Source: Pseudoips prasinana
Taxonomy: Eukaryota > Arthropoda > Insecta > Lepidoptera > Nolidae
Direction of reading: 5' to 3'
DNA: 64,000 nucleotides
Assembly: GCA_951640165.1 (NCBI GenBank)
Contig: OX621250.1
Coordinates: 12,797,501 to 12,861,500, forward strand
Below the pieces are notes generated by a model. It did not search any database. It had not been told where the DNA came from and saw nothing but the letters and a program-made list of their open reading frames with translations. A program made the translations under genes and the position numbers. Positions 22,010 to 32,961 of this stretch are shown in pieces; within the stretch, counting starts at the first letter, position 1; each line of letters starts with the position of its first letter.

Positions 22010-22204
22010 TAAATTTTACCACCCTGTTTTTTCCCCATTCCACCCCAACTAGTAATACAATAAATTATAATTGAGTAACGTAGCGCGAATTATACGTTAC
22101 TTATGAGGTCTCATTGGCGACATACAGTAATATTTTGATTACTTACATACGTTAGCCTCCTAAGTCTGCCTGTAAGTAGGTCAACATACGTATACATAGA
22201 ATTA

Positions 22205-22490
22205 AATCGTAGGAAAGTCAAAACTGTACATTAAATATTTTTTTAGAACGATACTTGGGGCGTAATTTACAATCGATATCGAAGCCAAAAATATAGTTTT
22301 TAGAATTTTTGTCTGTTTTTCTGTATGTATGTCCGGGTTAAACTCAAAAAGTACTGCATGGATTTACTTCAAATTTTGCATGAATATTACTAAGAGGATG
22401 GGTCAACATATAGGCTACATATTATCACGCTATCACCTACATGGGAGGAGCTGTGACAATTTATAAAGTTTAACGCGGGGCACAGCTAGT
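22205..22490 (+). repeat. Dispersed repeat R2, copy 2
   Basis: Matches 7585-7896 nearly throughout and ends GCGGGGCACAGCTAGT, slightly deleted in the GTAAAACC stretch. It runs directly into the hairpin at 22486. Confidence 0.65.
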
Positions 22491-22544
22491 TCAAAATATT
22501 CAAATTAAGATACTCAATATCTTAATTTGAATATTTTGAACTAG
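22486..22544. repeat. Perfect snap-back hairpin, 27-nt arms
   Basis: 22486-22512 and 22518-22544 are exact reverse complements (CTAGTTCAAAATATTC...) with the loop CTCAA. The first CTAG is the end of repeat R2, so the hairpin includes the repeat junction. Confidence 0.85.
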
Positions 22545-22599
22545 AGTAATAACTAAATGTTTTATAGTTTCAGCGTATGTTATCAATGGATAACCACAG

Positions 22600-23675
22600 T
22601 TCGTTCGTTCTACATAAGTGAGCATTAAATTTAATTTTGGTTTCGGACTGTGTAGTTGGTAATATACAAAAAGCAATTAACTTTATTTTAGATGAACAGA
22701 CGCCAGCACATCCTTGGGGTAACTTGGTGTGCTGGCGTCTGTACCTATTAAGGGTTCACGTATGTCATAAAAGGTAGACAGCAGAATGAGAACAAGAGGT
22801 ATCAATTAAGTTCTCTTGGTATGGAACGAAACCTACCAATTAGAATACTCTTTCTCTCTGGACATGATAAAATAAATCTTCAACAGAAGACAGTCTTAAG
22901 TATGGGTACCATTTTACATAGATTGGTCTCCTAGAGACTTATTGGATATACCAAAACAAAAATGTGCTTGCATTATTATTATTAGAATGTTCCTTATTTA
23001 ATAGTAATAATTCTAATGAATTAAGTTTGCAAAATTGGCATAAACCCATATGTAGTTAGGTATTAATATACTGATTTACTTACATTGCTCATAGCGGCGT
23101 TGTTTACTATTTGGAACTTACGATAGTTAACCTTTTGGTGTTATAATAAGGGATATTTATGAACGTATAAAAATAATATTAATATTAAAAACAGCTGGTG
23201 CTTTAGGCTCGGGTGACACAGAATATTTTGCAAAATTGTCCACCAGTTTGAAACTTTACGAGGGTACAGAAGGTTAGTTGTATGTAACCACGTGTACACC
23301 GACTTACCTTAGCAAATCAGAGATAATTTGATTTACTTACTGGGAAGCTGAGGGGTCACTCATAGCCGATTACTTTGATCGGAGCGCAAGCGATTGGCGA
23401 GGTTACCTCGCTCGCTACACCCTGCCGTGCTGAGTGTTGACGGCGACGGATATCAGAATCTATCATCATATCATCTCATCCCGTGGGGGGCGTCGTAGAA
23501 GTCGACTCGAAGGAATCTACCAGAGGACGGGCACCAGCTTCCTTCTGATTACTATGACCATCTTACTGTGATTGTCAACCCGCCTGCCAAGCGTGGCGAT
23601 TATGGCATATCCCCCTAAGATGATTCTTGAGGGAGGCTTGTCCAGGAGTGGACTTATTTAGCTGTAACGATGATG
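22600..23675 (+). repeat. Dispersed repeat family R1, copy B
   Basis: The most complete copy. It starts near CGTTCGTTCTACATAAGTGA, carries MITE M1 copy 3 and a 210-bp insertion (about 22775-23030) not present in copy A, and ends GGAGGCTTGTCCAGGAGTGG and AACGATGATGATGA. The GATGAT tail and truncation patterns suggest a non-LTR retroposon or its SINE partner. No open frame survives. Confidence 0.75.
22697..22741. mobile_element. MITE M1, copy 3 (internally deleted)
   Basis: Only the two ends remain (CAGACGCCAGCACATC and GTGCTGGCGTCTG around CTTGGGGTAACTTG). Copy A of the host repeat (6492-6518) shows a different remnant at the same place, so the element was present before the two R1 copies separated, or it belongs to the repeat. 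Confidence 0.65.
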
Positions 23676-24008
23676 ATGACCCTGCCGTCAGTCTATAGAT
23701 GGGTATGGTAACGTGGTTTAATTTCTGAGGATCTCAGTGCTTCGGAGGACACATTGACAGTCGTTAAGCTGTGTCAGACTACGTATTGGGCGACTTAAAC
23801 CTGATACAAAAGGGGATTCATATTAAATGGAAACTACACGGGTAAGTAGTATGACGACCTCCCTAGAGATATAAATTAAACAAGTATAACATAAATAGAG
23901 TTGAAGTCCGATAAAGCAGTGAAAAACTCCTAGGCTAAATGCATAAGTCATGAAAAAAATATATAGGACAAAACTTAAGAGTTGATTTTGCCTATAACCT
24001 GAGAAACG

Positions 24009-24230
24009 TATAAAATAAAATAAAAAAGGTTTTTATTCAGGTAGACTTTAAAAAAGCGCTTGTAAATAGTCAGAACATGTTTATAGTAATAAAGTTATTA
24101 TTTCTAGTAACTTATTACAGATATTTAGGTACACGGAATGTTAAAACATTTATACAATTTATTTTATAATAGTAGTGATATTTAGCTAGCTTGTATTAAG
24201 TTATTGTCAAGGTATAGAAATTCAACATGC
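24009..24230 (-). repeat. Retroelement tail R4, copy 3
   Basis: ATAAAATAAAATAAAAAAGG, then TTTTTATTCAGGTAGACTT and AAAGCGCTTGTAAATAG, as at 13988. Confidence 0.5.
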
Positions 24231-24840
24231 AAAATTTACAAAACATAGTTTTGATTTCCGTACGGAAACGGTTTAAAAAAGCTGACGCATTTCGTACGGG
24301 GATCAAAAAAATATCGTATTTCCCAAAATGGTATTATTTTTTTATCACCATCATATATTTATATTGAACTTTTTATAAGTACTATAACATTCAACAGTAT
24401 TAGACTTATAACACTATAATATCAGCCAGTTAATCCCATACAATTTTCCTTGAAGGTATATTGATAAAAATAAAACCAGCTTTATCTTAAACTACTCTCT
24501 TTGCGCCTTACAAACTAGTTACAATTCTGTTTCTCACAATAGTTCAACTTTCTCAGGTACCAAATTGTAATGTAGCCAACAGTTAGACAATAAACAGTGA
24601 AGTCCGAAGGGCTTTAAAGGGATTTATGTTAACTACCTGAGCAGGCTTAACAAACGTGGTGTTTTATGTAATGGAAGGAGGCTAGTTATTACTTCATAAT
24701 AGACTAATTGCAAGTGCGTTGTCATTGCTCTTTCGTTTTATGTTGAGGGTGGTTCTCTCTAGAAACAACTGAGATCCCGATTATTGTGAATTGTAATATA
24801 TCCTGTGTATGTGCTGATGTGAATTTTCTGTAAATTACCA
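24231..24840. other. Spacer upstream of BEN-b, probably containing its promoter
   Basis: Contains GTACGGAAACGG and CGTACGGGGATC words near 24258-24304 but no second repeat copy. Since a likely untranslated exon ends at 24841, the BEN-b transcription start should lie in the right half. No TATA box or initiator can be fixed. Confidence 0.3.
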
Positions 24841-24841
24841 G
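24745..24841 (+). other. Probable 5' untranslated first exon of BEN-b
   Basis: A good donor (ACCAG|GTATGT) ends at 24841. An acceptor (TTTGATTTACAG) ends at 25932, only 15 bp before the BEN-b ATG, which implies an upstream untranslated exon. The 5' boundary given is arbitrary. Confidence 0.4.
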
Positions 24842-25377
24842 GTATGTATTCTTGTTTCTTATTATTTTCTGATAGATCTGTTTATTTGAAGACTACGTCT
24901 TTGATCTATGTATCTGCTAAATGACGTGGGTATTTTAATTTAAATTTAGTTTCCATATGAGGCGTGATTCAGCTGTTTAAAATATATTCCTGTTGGATTC
25001 AGGGAATTTAATAAAATCAGGCTTGTTTTAAGTTGGTCAGTATTTGTGTCTATGACATCGAGCTTGAAACAGATGGACGGATATCAATTCACTTTTTAAG
25101 TCTGGAACGTTTGTTGAGCTAGTTCTAAGCTATGTCTCAAAATTCACCGCATATTTAAAAGAAGGAGCTTATTAGTTCGACGGTATTTTTTCATGTATTC
25201 GATGCGATTTCTTCATTGTCTATCAAACGATTTTTTGTCGATCGATTGGGTTTCTACTTTAAAGGGGCATATACTTATGTATATCCGTCCCCGGTTGTCA
25301 AACTATCACAAAGTCATATTTCATTAAAATCCGTAAAGTGGTTAGGGCGTGAAAGCCAACAGGAAAGACAGATATTG

Positions 25378-25620
25378 AGAAGCCTAGTTGGTAGTGCTCC
25401 TGCCTACGAAGCTGGTGGTCCTGGGTTCGAATCCCAGTAAGTGCAAATATTTGTGTGATGAGCACGAATATTTGTTTCTGAGTCATGGATGTTTTCTATG
25501 TATATAAGTATTTATCTATCTATATAAGTATGTATATCGTCGCCTGGTATCCATAGTACAAGCTTTGCTTAGTTTGGGGCTAGGTTGATCTGTGTGACAT
25601 TGTCCCTAGATATTAAAGAT
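25378..25620 (+). repeat. SINE family S1, copy 4
   Basis: Starts inside the A box (AAGCCTAGTTGGTAGTGCTC), B box GGGTTCGAATCC, body as in the other copies. It lies in the probable 5' UTR intron of BEN-b. Confidence 0.8.
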
Positions 25621-25768
25621 AGATATTATTAAAGAAGTATGGATGAATATTAGTATGAAAATTGATTATATGGTACTGATATGTGAATCTTTATATGGTC
25701 ACATTTATATGGGACAGCGACATAGTAATATAGCTTTGTTAATTTAGGTAATATGGGTCATCACGATT

Positions 25769-25776
25769 CCAATTGG
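25769..25776. promoter_or_regulatory. CCAATTGG palindrome before BEN-b
   Basis: Exact CCAATTGG, 172 bp before the BEN-b ATG and inside its probable first intron. This is the type of palindrome recognised by the BEN domain of Drosophila Insensitive. The only other exact copy I noticed is inside BEN-b coding exon 6 (29438-29445). Function is inferred only. Confidence 0.3.
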
Positions 25777-25947
25777 GTTTCCAAATAAATCATAGTTATA
25801 TCACCCGTTGCCACTGGTACCTGTGTAGCAATGAAGAATTAGCTTATATGAACAGATTAAGTATATGAACTTATAAAAAATAAATATTTTCCTGCCATAT
25901 AAACTTAAAATTGCCCGAAATTTTGATTTACAGTTTGCAATTCAAAT

Positions 25948-28900
25948 ATGTCTACGGTTGGTGTCAATGTGGCCAACACTGAGTTTGACGCTGCGCAAGC
26001 CCTTCTGGACCTTGGCAATGTCCGCGAACCTTCTCGAGGATCATGTAAGTGACTACAATTATATTATATATTATACGTGTTTTTAGATTCTAATTGGCAA
26101 TGATGCTATCTCTATACGCTATTTTATAGATAGCTTCGATACCACAGTTTCCCATCAACCAGGAACTACACTATGCTAAACTGTAAAATCTAAACAACTG
26201 TCTAATAATCACTTCTTACTGAAAGTAAATTACACGTGTGGTAAAGTCAACAAAAAACGGATTTGTTGACTTTACCACACGTGTAATTTACTTTTACCGA
26301 CTCTTTACCGACGTATAACCGGCGTCAAAAAAAAGTGTTTTTGGTATAATAATGATTATATTACAATATTTCTCACTTGTTTCTGAAAAATAATAATATT
26401 TATGAACTGTTATTATTTTATAACGAAGGGCTGCACGCGCCTGGTAAGCTACGTGTTTTTTTTTTGAAAATATATATTTAAGAGCCTATTCCTATCTATT
26501 AGTAGGTAATTTATTTATTACAATATGTAGGAGTAGAACTCATATATGTTTTTAGGGTTCCGTAGCCTAATGGCAAAAAACGGAACCCTTATAGATTCGT
26601 CATGTCTGTCTGTCTGTCTGTCCATCCGTATGTCACAGCCACTTTTTTCAGAAACTATAGGAGCTGTACTGTTGAAACTTGGTAAGTAGATGTATTCAGT
26701 AAACCGCATTAAGATTTTTACACAAAAATAGAAAAAGAACGATAATTTTGGGGGGACCCATACATAGAACTGAAACTCGATTTTTTTTTTTTATTTATGT
26801 TACTTCCTAAAGTCTAGTGAAAATTTAGTAGACTAAACTTATTTGCAGATGGAGAACATCATTTGTCAGATGCTAAAGAATCTCGTGAATCCGCAAAGCT
26901 ATTCTGGAGTTACTTGTTAGCTTCTAACGTTACAGTAAGTCTCCGTCAATAATCATAGCATTAATATTTAAATAATCTAAAATATAAGCACATATTTTAG
27001 ATTATTTAAATGATAAAACGTGGTCGATTCCGTTTCAGAAACCTCCCAATAAGACCACAAATGGCCCGAAAATTGGGACAGTCAGTCCTATATTTGCAGT
27101 TACTAAAAATAATCCAAAAAGACACGAAGAAACAGTGGTAAGATTATGTTTTATACCTTACTTAAAATAGCAATTGAGACACATTATACGTTTGGCAGAT
27201 GACACTAAAATAGTAGTGATAAGTATGCTTCTTTTTTACGTCTTGTCTTTAATTTATTTGTACACAGTATTGAATTTTTACCCAAAAAAAGTTGCCAAAC
27301 GTTGCCTGTAAGAAATCGCTTAATGCGATAAGACCGCCCATTGTACACGATTGTGTTATTAATTTTGTCTTTTATGAATGTATCTTATTTGAATGTGTAC
27401 AGACGCCAGCACATGTAGCTACGCCGATCTGTTAATTTTCTTTTATAATTTTTTAACTTTATCACATAAGCATAAGGTTCACTTTCAATTGGGGAAATTT
27501 TGACAAATTGGGGTAGCTTAATGTGCTGGCATCTACTGTACAATGAAGAGTAATCAATTCTATCTTTCTAATTATATACCTACCTTTTTAACTGACTCTA
27601 ACATTTTCTAAGTATGACATTTATGAGATTGTAATTTGGAGGTTCTCATTTGTAAACAAAAAAGGAAAAAATCAAATGTTTTTATTTAATATATTTTTTA
27701 TTACGGAGTGATGTGAGTTAAAGAAATATACGTATTATTTTTTGTTCTCATATTTGAACGGTGAAAATATCATCCCGTTTTCCCCTTAGAATTAAAATCA
27801 TCAAAATAATAACACTGAAGTATCTCCTATCTACTGTATTATTATAGACGCCACCGAAACGAAAAACTGCAGAACAGGAATTTCAACCTGAAGCTGCGTT
27901 TAAAGCTGAGTCATATAATGAACAATCCACTAACAAACGCTCAAAAATATTTAAAAGAAAGCCTATGAAGCACTTGCCAGTTACTTCCAGCCCTTTATCA
28001 GAAATTTTGTCAAGTCCAAAGGTGTCAAATAACATAAACACAAATAAGGTAATATCGCAAGTAAAAACTCGTGATGTCGGGACGCAGACTGATGATCCTT
28101 ACCAGTTTCCAATTATAAAGTCAATGGAAGTAACAATTACGAAACTATGTGAAAAGATCAAAACATTAGAAGAACAAATCAAATCTAATTTACAACTCAC
28201 AAATTCAATTGATGAAGATGTTTCTGATGACGACCATGATTTTGAAGATAACGATGATGAATCTTATAAGGCAAACTCGAATGATTTGGTAAGAGATGTT
28301 GTTGTTTTTTAATATTTGTAATAATTTTCGTATATTTTTGTTATTCCAACTAGAAAAAGACCATTAGCCATTAATTTTAAAGGCTTTAATAATACATATA
28401 CAGGGTTTAATAAGATATAGCTGAGAACCATACCACTTTAACTAACTTAAGAATTTAAAAATAGGGCTATGAAAGACATGGAGTCTATAAGAGATTTTTC
28501 GCACAAAGAACTTAGTCTGGAAAAGTATATAAATCAGTAAGTAAGTGAGACAATCCATCGTATGGAGTGTCTGACTCTCTTCATTAAACTTTGATCGCCA
28601 AGTCATGCGTTTAAGATGTGCAATATGTTATTTTTTAATTTCAGGACGATAGCAACTTTATGGATTCCGATTTAGATGAGACATTTGAAGACTATGAGAC
28701 ACCTAAAAAAGGAAATAAATTAAAGAGCAAGGTTCGAGAAAGTCCAGCTATAAATTCAACCAAAATATTGGGTAATCGTAACGTCAATGCGAATGGCGAT
28801 GATATGGTAAGTTTACTTATTATTCTTTTTTTACCCTAAGAGTAGCTTAGTACCTACATATTTGTTAGTTTACAGAAGCCTAAACTGCAACTAAAACTAT

Positions 28901-31785
28901 ATTATTGACTTACTACCGTCTGATATTGAGCTCTGAACAGAACGTTTTAGTGATGGGTATTTCGTTTTACATACATTGTATGCCAGATAAGAAGATGCTT
29001 TGTGTGGAAGCTGTCGGTTTTCACTGTGGTCTTTCGACAATAGTCATTAAGCCATATCAGAGATGTACTGGGCTGCTTTAACAACTGTGTCACTAGTGTC
29101 CTCTAAGGTAACCACTACGTACACGATTAAATAAAATATGCTACGTATTTATTTTCAAATCCTAAAATTTCTACGTAGTAAGATGAAATTTGGCACAAAG
29201 TTTTCTGTTTCAATACAAGACTTATGGCTAACAATGCCTGTCTGTGGCAACACGGGTTTTGGGAATAACTGAAAATTAAATATTGCATTCGAGTGGTATT
29301 ATTATACACGGGGTCAGATATCCACAATAAAATAAAGTCCGACTCGCACTGGCATAATCTTAATTTTTCTACAGAAATATTATCGATGCAGTAGCTATCA
29401 AAGCTTATTAAAAATTGTGACTTATTTCGTTCAGGTTCCAATTGGTATGGGAAATGCAGCAATTCCGGCAAGAGTATTCAGACATATTAATTGGAATTCC
29501 TACACTAGTGCTACACGAAAACTATTGACTGCAGTTTTTTCCCGCAGGTAGGCATATAGCTCAAACTACACATAGAGTTAATATCTTGTAAAACATCCGA
29601 TTCTCAATGTGCTTAACTGTTTGTATGGTAAAAGAATAAAGAAAGTGGCCGATATCTAAATACATGATTGTACTCAGGATAAGAAACAACTTTCCCAAAG
29701 AAAGTTATCAGTTTCGCCACTGGCAGTGTCCCGCAGTATTACCCACGATTTTCCAATTTAGGTATATAGCATAAGTGTGTTAGGGTTTAACCAATATCTC
29801 CATTGTAAACTTCATCCAAATCCTTGCAGGCGTTTCTATTACGCGTGTCTCCTAGAAAATGTGATAATTATATGTACCACTATGATGTTATATATACCGG
29901 TAAAGTAGTAATGCTTTCTCTTGAGATAACGAAACGCGAACTGATGATGGTATCAAGAGTGGATATTTGTTCCGATACGGGAACTTAAAATCTTGTAAAT
30001 TATTTCACAGAATTTTGGCAACCCACTCTCTCACTGGAAAGCCATCTCCAGCATTTCCAAATAAACCAGCGAAGAAAAAATTGGATCAGTCTTTGGTTAA
30101 TGACATTGTGCAAACAGTGGTCGAGCGCTGTAGTGTACCAGAAAATGTTGTAAGGTAAGCAAGTAATAGATATCTATATTAATTATAATTTAGAAAGCTT
30201 AAAAACGATTTAAACTTTTCATTTCGTTAGGGACTGTCAACAGACAAATTAGATTTTTTCCGCAAATTGCTAGTCAATATTTCCCTTTTCTTTAATATGA
30301 TGCCTTTGGCTACATTTTAAAAAGTTTCAGTGGGTCCAAAACGCGTTTCACAATCCCTCGAAAGAAAAAATCCACAAAAATTATTAAATCAGAATAATCT
30401 TGGAAAATAATTACTATGTTTCAACTGTTATTTTATATTATTATGTAATGCATTATAAAATTATATGATTAGGAAAAGCTTTGTTGTCTAAGATTTTATA
30501 AGATTTATCTGGCAATTGAAATTCTTAATCAATTTCATTCCATTTTTTTACTAATTTTGACCTATATATGATATTTAATAGCTTATACGGGCGTTATACG
30601 ATAAACTTGGAGGTTATCAGCCTCCTAAAGGATTCATGGACTACGTTTGCACGCGGAACGCAGAACTACTTTGTGAAAAACACTCTGAAGTCAATATTTT
30701 TTAAAAGCAACAGTTACCTATGCTTATTTCATTTTCTCAATTCTCTATGAGTTATAAGAAGAATAGGTACCTATGTAAATTAAGACAAACATGTCATTAA
30801 TTTATAATTATTATGATATATGGACGTCTGTGGTTAGTTGATCACCAACTAGGTACTAAGTAGTAATTATTTCACAACAAATTAATCAAAATCGGTTTTT
30901 TTACATTGTACAAATGATAAATTAGTTATAAATACAGTCGAAAGGACAACATCCTCCTTTTAAAGCCAGTTAAAAATTGAGCCTGAGAGATTATGCAACG
31001 ACAAGACCGTATTCTATTATTGATAGTTCATTAGTCGGAGTCACATCCGTAATAGTCTCTCAATCATTAGTCAAATTCAAATATATCATGATAAAATAAC
31101 CAAAAATCTTTACTTAATTTTTTTTTAATTATTTGCTCTTGCTTACCTTATTGTAAGTGTTCCTATGACGACTATGTGTCGCCCATGTATCGTTGTTCTG
31201 CTTCTGGGCGTACTTTGTGTTCGTGAATTGCATGTTTGTAAAGTGCCCCACGGAAGTGTAAGTTTTTGCAGAGTATTGTAAATACATTGTACCAGTGGAA
31301 TTTGTTTCTCTAATGCACGGTCTTAAAAATAATAATTATCATCAGCCTTAAAATCGTCCACTTCTGGACATAGGCCTCCATCAAAAGATTTCCAAAATGT
31401 CGCCATTCGTAGTCACCGCGCTTGGTTTGGGAGTTGGCGACCCCAATTACGTTAGTTGTACAGGATAGTACAGGTGCTGCTGCCCGATTACGACACACAA
31501 ATCTTAAAAATAAAGACTTTTAAGATATTTAAATGCCTACGAGGCATATTCAGCATTATTTCCACCACAAAGTTTCTTGTGTTCTTACGTAAATAGTTTA
31601 AACTATATGGTAACCCAAGATTAAGAAAATTATTTAATATATATATTTTTCGTTATTTCAGAACAAGCATTACCACAAAATGTGCAGATGAGAGCAAAAT
31701 GTATCGTACGCGTGAGCAAAATAAAAAGAAACGGAAAATTAACAGAGAGAATATCCCGCCAGATTCGGAATCCGATGACTTTTAA
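25948..31785 (+). CDS. BEN-b: BEN-domain DNA-binding protein (421 aa, 8 coding exons)
   Basis: Exons: 25948-26044, 26849-26934, 27039-27137, 27848-28288, 28645-28806, 29435-29547, 30011-30154 and 31662-31785. All have GT-AG borders and the 1266 nt stay in frame. Protein: NTEFDAAQALLDLGN near the start; YGEHHLSDAKE (from 33), matching EHHLS in BEN-a; a basic, disordered middle; GTQTDD (TQT at 173-175) before a predicted coiled coil (about 184-205, TITKLCEKIKTLEEQI); an acidic stretch DVSDDDHDFEDNDDE; BEN domain from 296 with VPIGMGNAAIPARVF, NWNSYTSATRKLL, ILATHSLTGKPSPAF, LVNDIVQTVVERC and ITTKCADESKMYR; then KKKRK, probably a nuclear signal, and NRENIPPDSESDDF. Likely a nuclear sequence-specific repressor or insulator protein of the Insensitive/Elba type. 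A second C-terminus is possible (see 32962). Confidence 0.92.
26222..26294. repeat. Perfect snap-back hairpin, 33-nt arms
   Basis: 26222-26254 and 26262-26294 are exact complements (AAAGTAAATTACACGTGTGG...) with a 7-nt loop, in BEN-b coding intron 1. The arm contains CACGTG, an E-box palindrome. Confidence 0.85.
26548..26790 (+). repeat. Dispersed repeat R3, copy 2 (3' truncated)
   Basis: AGGGTTCCGTAGCCTAATGG, (TGTC)n, ACTTGGTAAGTAGATGTATT and TTTTGGGGGGACCCATACAT, then a T run. It lies in BEN-b intron 1. Confidence 0.7.
26966..27011. repeat. Perfect snap-back hairpin, 20-nt arms
   Basis: 26966-26985 and 26992-27011 (ATTTAAATAATCTAAAATAT and its complement), loop of 6 nt. It occupies the short BEN-b intron 2, ending 27 bp before exon 3. 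Confidence 0.8.
27400..27538. mobile_element. MITE M1, copy 4, in a BEN-b intron
   Basis: Inverted relative to copy 1: the core reads TTCACTTTCAATTGGGGAAA. The right end is damaged (GGCATCTACTG). Confidence 0.75.
31310..31470 (-). pseudogene. RTE-type LINE C-terminal fragment in the last BEN-b intron
   Basis: On the minus strand the frame ends WRHFGNLLMEAYVQKWTILR followed by LM and an ATAATTATT-like tail. This matches the conserved end of RTE-type lepidopteran LINE proteins, where the coding end runs into a GATGAT-like tail. Confidence 0.6.
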
Positions 31786-31984
31786 ATGTATATCACAACA
31801 AAAATTGTATTTTAAGCATTGATCTCGAAGAAAGAGGCAAGTATATTTTTATTGGACTCAAAATGTATCTATTAGGTATAATATCCATTAGATGTACGTA
31901 GAGGCACAATCCGTGGGTTAATGTAAAACGGCAAAGTGCAACTTATCTAAATTCCACACTACGGCAGACGGGCAGTGCAGTGCA

Positions 31985-32450
31985 GTGCAGCGAGGTCTGG
32001 AATATATCCAAAATTCCAAACTAGAGTTTAACCTTTTGTGTCCTCATTCCTCATTGGTTAAGGAAAATCCTGAACTGTTCACAAGAGCCCAGGAACTATT
32101 CCCTAGAAACAGTCGAAATCCTAACAGAATAGTTTTACCAGTGATTCCTAGGACAACTTTATATAAGAAAAGTAGCTACGTGATGTGTGGACGCATATTT
32201 AATAAGTTGCCTGTTGATATTAAGGAACTACCACTTCGGAAATTTAAAAAAAAACTCAAAATATGGTTGTTGGAAAGAACATTTTACACGGTAGCAGAGT
32301 TCTTTAATAGGACTTAACATATAATTTAGTTTAAGTATTTGCATGTCACTATGTATATGACTAAGTGTTGTGGATCTGTTTTTATATATAAGACCTCAAT
32401 TGTTTGTACCAACATTTATGGCAAATAAATAAATATCTATCTATATCTAT
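31985..32450 (+). pseudogene. 5'-truncated jockey-like LINE 3' end
   Basis: A 100-residue frame with RNPNRIVLPVIPRTTLYKKS, GRIFNKLPVDIKEL and KLKIWLLERTFYTVAEFF, typical of the C-terminus of jockey/CR1-like ORF2, then a stop at 32315-32317, about 90 bp of 3' UTR, AATAAATAAA and an (ATCT)n tail. It lies between the two alternative last exons of BEN-b, so its AATAAA could serve as a poly(A) signal for the short form. Confidence 0.75.
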
Positions 32451-32455
32451 CTTAT

Positions 32456-32961
32456 CATGTATCCAGCACGCCATGGGCAACGTGGGCACCGTGGTGGGCT
32501 GAGCCACCATAAAATATACCATCCACATACGTGGAATTAAAAAAATATATATATTAAGTTTCCGTGTCTACACACGGAAATTTAATTATTACACTGATAC
32601 TTATATATGTGTGTGTGGTTCCTGAATCTATGTGTGAAAGCTGAAAATGACAACCCTAATGATTCCGAATGATTGTGTGATGGTAGTTGTCCTCACCTAC
32701 TCCCAACATTATACGGGAATTGCACCCGTATACTGAGTCCGATAAGCGGTAGAAGCGTAGAAAACGGCCACAATTTCATCATTTCATGTGATATAATAAC
32801 AATCTAAGCATTTTATTTAAATATGAATATAATAATAATAAATGAATATTTATTATTGTTGATATACCAAGGTATTATATGACTTATTAAAGCATATAAT
32901 ACTTCTGCATATAAGTATTCTGAATATAATCAATATTTTAATCATCTTTCTTGTTTTTCAG
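32456..32961. other. Intron side of the alternative BEN-b exon
   Basis: AT-rich; ends with the strong acceptor TTTCTTGTTTTTCAG. No other structure recognised. Confidence 0.35.
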
